Shown here: piece by piece, positions 35,347 to 47,583 of the stretch
Position numbering within the stretch: the stretch's first letter is position 1
Layout of the letters: each line of letters opens with the position of its first letter
Made by a program: the position numbers and the translations under genes
The notes under the pieces: model-generated
Told to the model about the DNA's origin: nothing
Databases searched by the model: none
The model's input: only the letters and a program-made list of their open reading frames with translations
NCBI GenBank assembly: GCA_014529385.2
Contig: CM043962.1
Span: 86,035,180-86,099,179 of the forward strand
Reading direction: 5' to 3'
Origin: Adiantum capillus-veneris
Lineage: Eukaryota; Streptophyta; Polypodiopsida; Polypodiales; Pteridaceae
DNA length: 64,000 nt

Positions 35347-35690
35347 CTCTCTCATCCCCTACTTCTTGGGCTCGCCCCCTCCTATGTAGGAGTCGTGAAG
35401 ACTTTTTGGGACACACACAAAGCATCCAATTTCCTAGGCTTTTGACCATTGGACACGACCTTTGAATTTTGGAACCTTAGCATTTTGGAAGTCTTAATGG
35501 GCTGAACCTTTGGATCTTTTAAGCCCATTGTTGCACATTGCTCTTTTGCAGATGGCCCCCCCTTTGGATCCCTATTTTCCCTCCTTTGGATCCCTATTGT
35601 GGCTGGTCTGATAGCTTAACCAATATTCTAGCTTTTTCTCCCCTAGTACTTCCCCATATTAACTGATCAGTTTAACATGAGAAAATCATT
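35270..35690. repeat. Dispersed repeat copy shared with 42285-42690
   Basis: From catgtgtccctctttcc through the TG microsatellite (35309-35343) to gatccctattttccctcc and cttttctcccc this matches 42285-42690 in the same orientation. It flanks the Ty3 element at 36-41 kb but does not border its polypurine or primer site, so I do not call it that element's LTR. Confidence 0.8.
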
Positions 35691-36084
35691 TAGGAGAACT
35701 AGATATTAGTTATTATGACATTACCTCTCTCTTGAAATCATAGTCGTCCTTGACTATGGGGTAGAGAAGATAAAGCATATTCATTAGTCCTTTTCCTAGC
35801 GGGTAGAGGATCCCTATGTTACCCTACGACATCGTTCCAGAATGGATGACTAGTTCATTTGGCGCTTGAGAGCCTAAGCTGCCATGCAAGCATGTCTGCA
35901 CATTAGTCCTATCAATCTTCCATAGTAGAGTGACAAGCTATACTTGGTGTTTGGGAGATGTCGTCTCCGCCGCAAACTTGATCTAAGCATGCATACTACT
36001 TCATATTTGTGCACAATAAAGAAAAAGGGAGTCTTATAAAATAAAAACTTTGTTCATTTTTAACATTTGTACATTTTGCTTACG

Positions 36085-37254
36085 CTAGGGAAGCATTGTA
36101 ACATTGACAAGGTTTAGGTTATCCTTTGGTTGTATGCCTTGCATCCATCTAGCATCTTCAAAAGGATAAATCTTAAACTTAATAAGATATCGTCGGATAG
36201 TCTTACCGCATGTTAGTACCTTGTCTTCATGTCGGAGAATGGACTCGGGATGCAACACCTCTTCTTGATCCTCGATCTCCGGTGCGTCTTCAATAGTTTG
36301 TTCTTGAGGTGGCTCTCCTTTGTAAGGCTTTAATAGGCTCACATGGAAAGCATTGTGTATGAGCCAATGGTTGGGCAACTTGAGTTGATAGGCCATCTCA
36401 TTGATTGGCCTAAGAATCTGGAAGGGACCACAGTACCTTTTTGCTAATTTAGCATAGTACTTTTGGTGCCACGTAGGATTCTTGCCCGTCATGTGCCTTA
36501 ATTGAGCCTTGAGAAACTTGAGTAAGACCCAATCATATTCTTTAAAGGCTTGGGCTCTTCTGTGCTTATTAGTAGCAGCCTTTTGCCTTTGCCGTGAGAT
36601 AGAGATATCATCCTTAATCTTTTGGAAAGATTCTTGTAGGTCTCGGCTACACTCATCTGCAGCGACGATCTTCCCATGTACCTTAAGTAGCAAGGGACTT
36701 TTTGATCTTCCCTCAATTACCTCAAAAGGTGCTTTTCCCGTGGAAGTATGTACAGTGTTATTGTAGGCATACTCCACTAGGGGTAAGTACTTCTCCCATT
36801 GGGATCTTTGATCTACTTTCGTTGCATAAGGCTTTTGGTAGATCGATAATTGTTAGGTTAGCTATTTCACTTTGGCCTTGTTCCAAATTCTCAAAGAGAC
36901 CCTTCCAAAAATTACTGGTCATTTTAGGATCTCTATCCGACTCTATGGACATTGGGCAAGCCATGGTACTTGGAGATTTGTGAAATGAAGAGGGTTACCA
37001 TTTGATGGGCTTTGATAGTCTTTGTGCCAAGTACAAAATGAGCTTGTTTACTAAACCTGTCTACTATCGTCCATATTCCCGTATATCCCATGGATAGACT
37101 TAGGCAATCCAAAGATAAAATCCATGGATATGCTCTCCCATGGTGAATTAGAGATTGGCAAAGGTTGAAGCAATCCAGGTTGCTTCCCTCTATCAAACTT
37201 CGTCTTTTGGCATACCACACATTTAGAAACATACTCTTGTATGTTTGATTTCAT
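36085..37254 (-). pseudogene. Ty3 integrase with chromodomain-like tail
   Basis: CVVCQKTKFDRGKQ is the Cys pair of the zinc segment. ISMDFIFGLPKS carries the first catalytic Asp; IWTIVDRFSKQAHFV and ESDRDPKMTSNFWKGLFE the second region. The 36085-36777 frame (230 codons) holds [35 protein letters not shown] and a terminal [18 protein letters not shown] segment that resembles a chromodomain. Confidence 0.88.
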
Positions 37255-37260
37255 GGTAGG

Positions 37261-38058
37261 TCAATAGAAATATGTTTCAATCCCTCTTAGGATAGACTTA
37301 ATCCCTCTATGCCCTGCATAAGGAGGAGCATGAGATTCATATATTACTTTCTCACGTAATGAGCTAGTAACGCATAGTCTATTGCCATAGAGAAGATAAC
37401 CATCTTGTAAAGTAAATGGTTCCTCTTTCTTGCCTAATGCAAGGGCTGAAATCACATCTCTAAAATTGGGATCAATAGCATACTCATCTATCATAGAAGA
37501 TAGATCATTGTGAGTTGCTATGAAAACCGCATTCACTCTCGGCCGTCTTGAGAGTGCATCACCTACTTGATTATGCTTGCCAGCAATGTGAGCAATATGA
37601 AAATGAAATTGCGAAAGGAAATTTACCCACCTTATTTGTTTTTCGGAGAGCTTGGTCTGCGTCATGAAGTACTTAAGACTTTGGTGATCCGTTCGTCGAA
37701 TGAAAGGAGTCCCCAATAAATAGTGCTTCCATGAGTCTAAGGCATATAGAACTACGAGGAGTTCCTTTTCATATATGCTTAGAGCTTGCTCAACAGGGTC
37801 GAGCCTTCAACTTTCATAGACTATGGCGTGCCCTTCTTGTAGCAAAACAGCTCCAAGGCAATCACCACAAGCATCACATTGGACCTCAAATGGCTTTGAG
37901 AGATCCGGTAGTGTAAGCACAGGTTGAGAGATAAGCTTTTCAAAAGCATTGTTTTCCTTGGCAGACCATGTGTACCTAACGTTTTTCTTTGTTAGGTCAT
38001 GTAATGGTCCTGCTACTATTAGTGAGAACTTTTCTATGAAGCGTCTAATAGTATGCAC
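37261..38058 (-). pseudogene. Ty3 RNase H and linker
   Basis: PFEVQCDACGDCLGAVLLQEG, TDHQSLKYFMTQTKLSEKQ and GKHNQVGDALSRRP identify Ty3 RNase H; DACG keeps the first Asp. The block ends PPYAGHRGIKSILRG, the His half of the integrase zinc-binding segment. Confidence 0.88.
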
Positions 38059-38644
38059 ACATACCTATAAAGCTTCTTAGTTCATGACGATTCCTTGGTT
38101 TGGGCCATCCTTTTATTACCTCTAACTTTGATGGATCCATTTGGATGCCATCTTGAGAGATAATGTGACCTAAATATTGAATCTTTTGTAAGAAAAATTC
38201 ACTTTTCTTTCGATTAATATAAAGTTTATTCTCTCTTAAAACTTGAAATATTACCTGGAGGTGTTGTTTGTGTTTGTCTAATGAATCAGAGTAGATGAGA
38301 TCGTCAAAGAACACTCCAATTTAGGTTCGGTGAGGCCTGAATAGCTTCTCCATCAAGCAGTTGAATGTGGCTAGTGCATTGGTCAAGCCAAAAGGCATGA
38401 CAGTATATTCGTAAAGACCAAACATAGTGCAAAATGCGGTCTTTACAATATCTTGATCAACTATCCTTATTTGATGATAGCCACTTTTTAGGTCAATCCT
38501 ACTGAAGTAGGTGGGCCCTTGTAGCTTATCAAATAGGTGTTCTACCCGTGGAACGGGAAACCTATTCTTGATAGTGATCCTATTTAGTGCTCTATAGTCG
38601 ATATACATACGATATGTGCCGTCTTTCTTTTGCACTAATAGCAC
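38045..38644 (-). pseudogene. Ty3 reverse transcriptase
   Basis: [36 protein letters not shown] and [13 protein letters not shown] mark fingers and palm. After a stop or shift, FFDDLIYS (catalytic DD; one residue shorter than the usual FFDDILIYS), VFQVLRENKLY, LGHIIS and GWPKPRNRHELRSFIGM follow. The missing residue in the catalytic block and the frame break make it inactive. Confidence 0.9.
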
Positions 38645-38691
38645 AGGTGATTAAAATGGAGATGAGCTAGGCCTAACCATGCCCTTCTCAA

Positions 38692-39207
38692 CTAACTCAT
38701 GCACTTGCCGCATAATCTCCTCTTGTTGAGCTTGAGAAACTCTATAAGGAGGCTTGTTAGGCGGTGAACTTCCTGGAAGAAGTTCAATTGCATGGTTATC
38801 ATTATCTTGTTTAGGAGGTAGCTCACAAGGGATGTCGTCAATAAGACATCTTGAAACCCCTTGAGAAATTTGGATAACTCTAATTCCTTTTGATTGTGTA
38901 TATTTTCTTTTGCTAAAACATTAGGTTCATTTTGAGAGTCTTTAACAAAAATTATGTACATGGAAATAGAGCTCTTTATTGACTTATCGAAAGCTTGTGT
39001 ATGTACAATGGGTATGGTGTTACCCATTTGTTTAGCATCTATGTACATATATTTTTCCCTGAACTTAAATGAGATTCTCCTTTCAGGGAATTTAACATTG
39101 GCAGCCATGCGATCAAACCATGGTGCCCCTAGGATTACATCCTCATGCTTGAGAGGACAGATAAAGAAGTGCTCTTTGTCCACATAGCTTTGGACATGGA
39201 GCCTCAA
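38692..39207 (-). pseudogene. Ty3 protease region
   Basis: DVILGAPWFDRMAANVKFP is the C-terminal half of a Ty3 retropepsin (family: D-V-I-L-G-M-x-W-L). The catalytic DSG half would lie just upstream around 39216-39300 and is not readable. Confidence 0.65.
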
Positions 39208-39379
39208 TTTCCCGATTAAGGGAGTGATTGAAGCTTCTTGCCCCTTGAAAGCACCGTCTGCGAAATAACGCTCAAGCTCTTCAGGAGAGAGTTTATTTTT
39301 GCCTTTATAAACTCCCTTCTCTTTAGCTTTGTTGGAGTTGCCCTTAGGAGACTTTTGGACATTGTCCTTCCCCTTAGGC

Positions 39380-40604
39380 TCATTGAACCCTTGTTTTCCA
39401 TGGGCTTAGAATTTCTTTTAGCCCCCGTTTGGAAATTGATTTGAGAAGCCACCATCGATGGTGTATAACCGCCGATATGATGTGTGGCCTTTGGGAGTTG
39501 ACATACTCCGCCATTTCTTCAATTAAACCCGCACAAAATTGTTGCTTTTTCTCTCCAAAATCGAACTTTTTAAAGATAGTGGCTTTGAGTTGTAGGTCCC
39601 AAAACTTGTCTACATATTTATGAATGGATTCATAGGGAGAGAGCTTCAAGCTTTGCCATTCGGTGAGTACTTTGTCTTTGGCATCGGTGGCCAAAAACTG
39701 CTTCATAATGGAAGCTCTTCAGCTCTCCATGTTCGTGGAGCTTCACCATTGTCTCATAGGCTAGACCACCATTGCCTGGCGGACTTTTGAAAGTGCATAG
39801 CTACATGGTGTATCTTAGAGGACTCCGTGAAGCCCTCATCTCCAAATGCCGAATCAAATTGTTGCATAAAGGCCAAGACTTTGTCCGTAGCACCAAAGGT
39901 ACCATCGTAGGTAAGAAAAGAGATGCTCTTCCCTCCCTCTTTGAACTTCTTGGGATGACCTCTTCCACGCGGCATAGGATTTCCTATGGCCTCTTCTTTT
40001 TGATGGTTCCAAGGTTGCACCATCACTTTCTTCAGAAGATGAAGAATTTCCGGAGGTGGAAAGAGGGTGACCTCTTTCTCGCCTTTTTCTTGCCTTGATC
40101 TTCTTTGTCTTCACCATCACTTTCATAAGAGGAAGAGGATGAAGAAGATGGAGAAGAGGGTGTCCTCTTTCTCGCCTTTTTCTTCTCTTGATTTTTATCA
40201 TCCCTCTTTGAATTATGGTGTGGAAAAGTGTGCGATGGTCTTCTCCATTTTGGGGGTGATGGAGAGCGTTTAGCCCGCCATCTTCGTGGAGCCATCTCCA
40301 GCGAGGTGGCAGCAGACTTACTTCTTTCTCGTTCCTTCGGTGGAGGCTCTTGAGTTCTCCTTTGGGAAGGAGATGCATCATCAAGAAGCAAATTTTTGAG
40401 CCCTTCGTATGGATCCTCTTCTTCTTCCCGAATCGGAGAGAGGCCTCTTTTCAAAGTCTCGCAAGGTGGCTTCCTAGGTGCTCTCTTGTCATGGTGGGGA
40501 GCTTGGAGAATCCCATGAGCAGGAAGCTGCCATTGCACTGTACTTTGGAGGGATGGATTGCCCATGGCTTGTTGAATCGTAGAAACAAGGTAGTTAACAA
40601 GCAT
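39380..40604 (-). pseudogene. Ty3 gag
   Basis: A Ser/Arg/Lys-rich N-terminal part (40604-40032) precedes the capsid signature FMQQFDSAFGDEGF, KIHHVAMHFQKSARQWW (about 39950-39760) and LKLSPYESIHKYVDKFWDL. These are the retrotransposon-gag helices. Three frames are needed to read it. A zinc knuckle is not obvious. Confidence 0.75.
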
Positions 40605-41070
40605 AGGGGCATCAGTAGTAGCCTGCTTACATTAGCAAAATCAAAGTTATCAACATTAATTTCACTCTCTTTACTATTATCAGCCATTCTAGCAACTTTT
40701 TAGGTGTACTTTGGCACTTCAAGCCCTAGTTGCTACTCCTCTTTACCCCTTTAGAAAAAGCACTCAAGCTACTATACCTGTGGCTTGAATACCATTAATT
40801 GCAAGGAATAGAAAAGAGGGTCGTTCAACACCAAAATAGCACCGGCTCCTGTCAAGCTTCCAAAAGCTCAATAGTGGTTAAGCCTAGGAAATCCCCATAG
40901 GACTCCACTATTAAGACCATAGCTCTTGACGGTGATGCCCCGTTATCTGCACAAAGGCAGGCGCACTGCAAGGCTGAAAAATCCCTATTCTACTTACTCA
41001 CATGAAATTAATAATACGAACCATTTATAGCTAGCTTGAGGACCTCCCTTCTTGAGCAAGTAAAGAGAAA

Positions 41071-41090
41071 CCTTGTGCTCTGATACCAAT
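41071..41090 (-). other. Primer-binding site of the 36-41 kb Ty3 element
   Basis: Minus strand TGGTATCAGAGCACAAGG, complementary to initiator-Met tRNA, stands two bases from an LTR end (AAATATTACA). Confidence 0.85.
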
Positions 41091-41756
41091 GTAATATTTA
41101 ATGGCCTAGTACCTTGTGTGTAGTGGAAATTAGCATGAACATAGTGAGCATTTCATTGGAATAGATTCCTAATGAGAATAACAAGAGTGCTTGGGCGGAG
41201 AGAGCAACAAAAGGTATAACACCTAGTTAGATAGCATGAACAATACTTCAAAAGGGAGAGAAATTAATCTATTGACAACAGTTGAGGACCGGATTTACAT
41301 GGAGCCGGTCCCCCCCTCCAAAAGGCTTTGTACTATGGTTTCTCCCATCAAGAGAGACATTTTACAATACAATTCTTTGTGTTCCTTCAATACTAGCTAG
41401 TGCAATGAAGATGGAAACTGCATGCACTAAGCAAAACACTTATCAAACACAACATCAATTCCCTCACGGTCTCAGACCCAAGACCTTACACACCTTCGAA
41501 GATGGTAAGAGATAGGGGGGTATGAGAGTAGATTGAGAGGAAGAAGGAGTATTCTTATGAGAAAGATGTACATCTCCTCACATAATCACTCATATTAGCA
41601 TAGCTTAGCTTAGTAAGTTAGCATGGTAGAGGAGGTGAGCATGCATTGAAGCCTGGCTCTTGGTTGGATTTGCATCACAAAGCCAAGAGTTGTTGGTGTA
41701 GGCTTCCCTTCTCACAAGCTTGGAGTAGGTGATAAGCTTTCCATTAAAGCTTGAGA

Positions 41757-41758
<2 letters not shown>

Positions 41759-41799
<41 letters not shown>
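41759..41799. repeat. (GA)n microsatellite inside an LTR piece
   Basis: About 41 nt of GA where the homologous site at 15535-15546 has only about 12 nt. Confidence 0.95.
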
Positions 41800-41801
<2 letters not shown>

Positions 41802-42318
41802 TTCTTGCTCAACACATGAGATTGTGTGAGTGTGTAAGTGATAATGCCCTTGAAAAATCAGCCCCCTCTCTCTCTTGGTCGACCCCTCTTGCTATTTGCT
41901 CATGCTCACACCCTATTGAACCTCCCTTGGCTCAGCCAATGGAAATTAAGCAGCATAAGTGATAGCCTTCTGACATGTGTCCCCCTTTCCCCTTTTGTGA
42001 GAGATTTAGGTAATTAATTAATGCAACTAAACTCTCATTGGATCCCTTTGTCTCCTGCCCAATAGGAATTAGGCAAGCCATTGGGCTTCTGAATGCTCAT
42101 TGGACCCCTTGGGAGACTGTCCAATAGTCTTCTAGAGAGCTTAATTCTTATTCGTTCTTTTATTAAGTGTTTTTAAATTAATTAAACTAGATTTATTCTA
42201 GCCTAATTCTCATTGGTCCACCTCCAAGGCCATCCAATAGGATTTGAGTACACCTTGTGGGCATCTGGGCTAGGGAGCTGACATGTGTCCCTCTTTCCCC
42301 TTGTGTACAAAGGAAGCT

Positions 42319-42320
<2 letters not shown>

Positions 42321-42383
<63 letters not shown>
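42321..42383. repeat. (TG)n microsatellite inside a dispersed repeat
   Basis: About 63 nt of TG; the homologous copy at 35309-35343 has about 35 nt. Confidence 0.96.
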
Positions 42384-42385
<2 letters not shown>

Positions 42386-42860
42386 CTCTCTCATCCCCTA
42401 CTTCTTGGGCTCGCCCCCTCCTATGTAGGAGTCGTGAAGACTTTTTGGGACACACACAAAGCATCCAATTTCCTACGCTTTTGACCATTGGACACAACCT
42501 TTGAATTTTGGAACCTTAGCATTTTGGAAGTTTTAATGGGCTGAACCTTAGGGTCTTTTAAGCCCATTGTTGCACATTGCTCTTTTGCAGATGGCCCCCC
42601 TTTTGGATCCCTATTTTCCCTCCTTTGGATCCCTAATGTGTCCAGTCTGCCAACTTCACCAATATTCTAGCTTTTTCTCCCTTGGTACTTCCCACTATTA
42701 AATGATTAGTTTAAGCCCATTGTTGCACATTGATCTTTTGCAGATGGCCCCCCCTTTGGATCCCTATTTTCCCTCCTTTGGATCCCTATTGTGGCCGGTC
42801 TGCCAACTTAACCAATATTCTAGCTTTTTCTCCCCTGGTACTTCCCCCTATTAAGTGATC

Positions 42861-44525
42861 ATTCTTGCCAATACTGATGGCAAATGTGATGCTCCTAGCA
42901 CATATTAAAGAGGAATGCAAATAGTTCTGTGTAGAAACTAATTACTTTCTATTGCAATCATTTGCAAGCCTTGCTGAAATGTTTGAATGATAATAGAAGG
43001 TGAAACGTTAATCACTTCTAAGTACAAACAATGAAACATTTTCATTAACAACTCAGCCTTGCATATGCATAAACAACCAACTGTTAATTTTGTTTAGCCG
43101 TACTTGTAACCTTAACAAGTCGTTTTGTGTATTCGACAATTTTTGGCCACTGAAGTTGTTCCTGAACGACGTACTAAAAATGGTCTAGAAAATGTATTCA
43201 ACTAGCGTCTAGGGACATCATCGCGACACATAATTAAAGTAGTGGCACCAGTGTCAGTCCCAAAGACTCATATTCTCCACATGTGGAATATGTCTCAGGT
43301 AAGGATGTCTAAAAAAAGAACATTCTTCAAGTACAAGATGTACTTGGGTGTGGAGGTAACTGTTAATACACATACGACGTGCATGAGAGAGACCCTCATT
43401 ATCCATTCTCCACACTGGCTAAACTAAACTCCTTGAGTTCCTAGACCATGTTGTATCCCATGTGACAACATGCCAAATCAAACCCTAGAAGTGGGTCTAT
43501 AACCACGGAATGTAGAAATTTATTTTGGACACTACAACCCAAATTTATTGGCTCTTACGCGACCTTGTCATCTTGAAGAGCAAAATCGGATGAAAACATA
43601 GTTTATGCATCCTATGTGAAAAAGCAAACAAAAAGAAACAAAACCAAATTAGATGAGTATCTGGAGGTGGAACATAGTGTTCACTTATCCGTAGTAAAAG
43701 GCATCTGCCCATATTCCCACCTGCAAAGGCCTGGGAGCACTAATTGGAAAATGTAGTAAAATGCACATGTAACCTTGGTTGTTGCCGTTGCAATCCAAAC
43801 CCCTCGATTAAAATCGACATTAACAAACCCCTTGGTTAGACTTTTGTATGGGAACTGCTCAACTAGCCGCCAGCAGTATTTGCATTCTATTTTGGAAGTT
43901 GAAATTATCCACTAGCCTTTGGCAGTTTATGGACTTCTTTCCTTGAAAGTGCAAGTGTGAAGATTCCAAGAATTCACCATCACACTTAATAAGTGATTTG
44001 GTAATTACGAGTTGGGTATTATCCCAAAACTGTACGCATATAGACACTCTTAGTGCTATAGATGAAATAGGAGATCCATTGAAGGTGGAATCATATTCAC
44101 CACTAGGTCTTTTCCAAACCTAACAAAATTAGGAATCGTGGGTTTTTGTGAACAGCTATGCTGTTCAAAATGATGGTTGCATCTATACGCCCTGGTAGAG
44201 ATAAGCCCTTACGAGTTTAAGACATTCAAAAACTCAACTTGATATTCACAATTAAAGTATAGAGTGCAAAAATAAAACCCAAAAAATCAGTAATGGCAAG
44301 ACTCTGCCTGTCCATTAAAATCAATAGGTACTTAACTGAATAGAATTGTTCGATCTTGAAAGAAATCACTGATAGATTACACAAAGATGGCTCTTAGCCA
44401 TTCCAAAAAAGGTGGCAATAGATGGCTTCAAGCCCTACCCGTTGTCTCTTAGCCCTTCCTCTTATCATATTGTCATAGAAAGATTCCAATAAAATCATGC
44501 TTAGTTTTACCTTTCCCACATAGAA

Positions 44526-44566
<41 letters not shown>

Positions 44567-46970
44567 TTGGGCTGAGGAAAATCCCTTATTCTAACATGTT
44601 GTATGACCCTTGCATATCCTCCACTGCATACTATGTATGTTTCATAGCTTATCATATAAGCATACAACAATGTGCTTATACAACGCTCTCGTAGAAAGAG
44701 GTATCATAAGTCACATCTTGTATCACTTACCTTGTCCTTGAAAGAGTAGCAAGTTCCATAGCGGAAGCGTACAACAATGTGCTTATACAACGCTCTCGTA
44801 GAAAGAGGTATCATAAGTCACATCTTGTATCACTTACCTTGTCCTTGAAAGAGTAGCAAGTTCCATAGCGGAAGCGTAAGTAGTAATGAGATGGAATTAT
44901 GTCAATCTCATTGGCATGCCATGCATGCAGAGGTGTAAGCCCTTGGAGACATTGACGGTCTGACAGATTGAGCCGATACCAGAAGTGCCTTGCACAATCG
45001 AGCATGGATACATCACAATTTTCCATTGTCTGACGTAAATTGTGAGCTGTTGTTGAATGCCCAGAACTGTGTGCCAATGTCGTTGAGTTGAATTCAGTGG
45101 CAGGATCTTAGCACCGAGTAGAATCCTTGCTTCTCATAAATGTTGTCAAAGCACTTTGCTTTGTACAATAGGCAATCTTTGCCAACTTAAAAGTTAAAAT
45201 GTAGAAAACCAAGAAAACTTGAAATTGTCTAACTTGCTTGCCCTGTTGTGGCGAGTTGTCTTGAGTTTTTGAAATAAAAACTCACTTAAATTTGGCTCAT
45301 AGCCATATGTGCTGCTTGAGTGAGGTAGCTACGTCCTCGTGTGATTTAAAAACCTGCAAACATCTTGGCAAGTTTCCCTAAGCTCGTTTGTTAGCAGATT
45401 CCCAACTTTGGAAACCGCTATGCCAAATGTCAAAAGGGAAGTCCTGCTTCACATAGGTATTCATGCAATTTTGGTGCTCATAGCTAACACATACTCTTGC
45501 CAATTTACAATGGCTTAACATCCTTTACGGTAGCCATGCTCCTAGAAGCCATGTTGTTGCAAAGAAAATCTATGCCATTGTAAGGTACGGAGCCGTGCTC
45601 CTCTACAGGAGGATCATAATCGTGGTTGACTGCATTGATGGCAGACAACGTGCCTAGGAGTCCTCTTCTAGCATGTCTTGCCAACATCGTGAAATAATAA
45701 TTAGCGAGGGGCCTTGCCAAGTACCTTAACCTCACAGATCACACGCCATGCCTGACTTGCTTTTATATGCCGAAGGGTTGAATAAACCCTGACTACGCAG
45801 CCCAACCAGATGATGTTGGCTGCACAAGCTTTCCATGTGAGCACCCTGTACAAAGCCTTGCTCCCACACAATACAAATGGTTGGCCTTGCCGAATTCCTA
45901 TTCCCTACAAGGCACAGGCCTTGCATGTACGTGCTTACATAATCGATGTACCTTGGGCATACGAAGCCTGCTCCAATCTAATGACTGATGCATTGTCGAT
46001 ATACCCATATATGATCATGTATTCATGCTCAAGGTCGAGACAAAATTTTAAGAAACTTCACCGCGTCGATCCACCACCTTGTCGATTAGGACGCCATATT
46101 GAAAGAATATAATTTCAACAATCCATATCTAGTGCAATCATATAAACAAAGCATACTTGGATTGGAACCATTAACAATGCCAACTTTGTATCTGTCAATT
46201 TGTCGTCTTGTTGGCTTGGAGAGTGCCAACTTCGTATGTGGCAATTTGTCGTCGCATTGGCTTGGAGCCTTGCTCTTCTCTACATGATGCCCTTGCACTT
46301 TGTGCCTCCTCCAAAGGCAACGAGGAGTTGATCAACATCACCGGAGAGATTACGAAGCCTTGCTTCCATAATCAATCTCTCCGATTTACTTTGAAAAAAA
46401 ATCAAACTCTCTGTGTTGCTTACATGCCTGTTTATGTAGCCTTGCCTAAATCCGTTTGCCAATCCAATTTCGGCATCCCAACTTGCGTAAGAAAATACAG
46501 ATTTGAACTTATATCCAACTTTGCTGCAAGCTCTGTCTGCCATGAGAGTTGTATCAGAAACTTTTAAGTTAAGTGGGCCCTTGTTAAGATCCATAGTGGT
46601 TCCCTAGGCAAAGCCCTTGGTGGAAACCACCATTGGCCAATTTAAAGGTTCCTTGTTTGATCTTAAGTGAGAACACACAGGAAAAAAAAAAACCATGGAG
46701 ACTTCGATCGCCTGCGCACAGGTCGTGTAGGAGATGGAGCTGAAGGGGATGCTCCTTTCAAGGAGCTCTTGTGTAGAAAAAGGCTCTCCACGACGGGGCG
46801 CTCCCAATGAACCTAGCCTAGCCTGATTCAAAGCTGCTCAAGTCTTCCCCCTCTTCGACACTAGGGTTCCTACACGCACGACTTTCGATTCTCTTCCCAG
46901 CCTCTCTGTATCCAAGGGGCCATGCCCACATTTCTTCACAGCTCCTCCCTTGCAAGAGGGCTTCTACCGA
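42861..46970. other. Intergenic DNA without recognised genes
   Basis: No protein family is recognisable on either strand. Structures present are a GA run (44530-44563), the exact 107-bp tandem duplication at 44663-44876, and loosely repetitive 'gccttgc' and 'gccaactt' words between 45.3 and 46.6 kb. Confidence 0.5.
44663..44876. repeat. Exact 107-bp tandem duplication
   Basis: 44663-44769 and 44770-44876 read the same from tacaacaatgtgcttataca to catagcggaagcg with no difference I can find. An exact copy means a very recent event or an assembly duplication. Confidence 0.95.
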
Positions 46971-46973
46971 CCC

Positions 46974-47085
<112 letters not shown>

Positions 47086-47164
47086 ACATGCAACACCATG
47101 CATTCTATGCAAAGCCTTCCTCCCTCCTCCATAGCTCCATCCTCTACCGAGCTCTAATACAATG

Positions 47165-47303
47165 AAAGGCAGAGGGGACTAGAACATGCTCACCACCACC
47201 CAGCCATGCCCTATATAAGCCCTTGGCCTGCTAAACATAGGGACCCCCTTGACTGCATGTCCGTCCTGGCCCTTGGCCCTGCCCGGTCCTCCCCTTGGCA
47301 TGA
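47165..47303 (-). mobile_element. Ty3 LTR fragment, minus strand
   Basis: Minus strand TGTCATGCCAAGGGGAGGA, then ggacatgcagtcaaggggg, ggcttatatagggcatgg and gagcatgttctagtcc matches the LTR start at 14994-15120. A TATATAA-like core (TTATATAGG) marks the U3 promoter. The copia element lies only about 50 bp upstream on this strand. Confidence 0.75.
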
Positions 47304-47355
47304 CATTCTCCTCCATAGAAGAATGGGAAGCCATCCTAGAAAGTTTCAATGTTCT

Positions 47356-47583
47356 TGTTGGAATTAGGGTTGCAAGAAAACACATACAGCTTGTAGAAGA
47401 CGAAGGAATCTCAAGGCACACAATAGAGAGTGTATTACTTAGTGTGCAATGGAAAGATAGATAGCCCTAGAATAATGGGCGTATGTACAATGCACGGGGA
47501 AAAAAGCCTCTCAAAGAGGGAAAAAATGGCTCGATGGTCCTAAGTGTATTCACACACATCACTACCACATGAATATGATAACA
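47356..47583 (-). repeat. Copia 3' LTR
   Basis: Plus-strand ttggaattagggttgcaa to cactaccacatgaatatg matches the right LTR. A purine-rich CCATGGGGGATTTG precedes it on the minus strand as polypurine tract. Confidence 0.93.

Larger units (their letters stand above)
36085..41090 (-). mobile_element. Ty3/gypsy (chromovirus-like) retrotransposon, degenerate
   Basis: On the minus strand, from the primer site (41088-41077) downward, come gag, protease, RT, RNase H, integrase and a chromodomain-like tail ending NVTMLP at 36085. This is Ty3/gypsy order. Each domain is open for 60-230 codons but the frame changes repeatedly, so it cannot make a full polyprotein. An LTR end (41095-41515) adjoins the primer site; the LTR expected below 36085 is not found. 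Confidence 0.88.
41091..42860. repeat. Mosaic of LTR-derived pieces
   Basis: 41095-41515 is an inverted copy of 14345-14803. 41520-42290 is a same-orientation copy of 15299-16035. 42285-42690 is a same-orientation copy of 35270-35690. 42557-42708 is tandemly duplicated as 42710-42860. The joins are abrupt (for example near 41517). This looks like recombination among LTR copies rather than one intact LTR. Confidence 0.7.

Noticed and set aside
35270-35690. Candidate 3' LTR of the 36-41 kb Ty3 element, because of a same-orientation copy at 42285
   Set aside because: It does not touch the polypurine end near 36080, and the right-hand copy is 1.2 kb from the primer site; the two do not occupy equivalent LTR positions.
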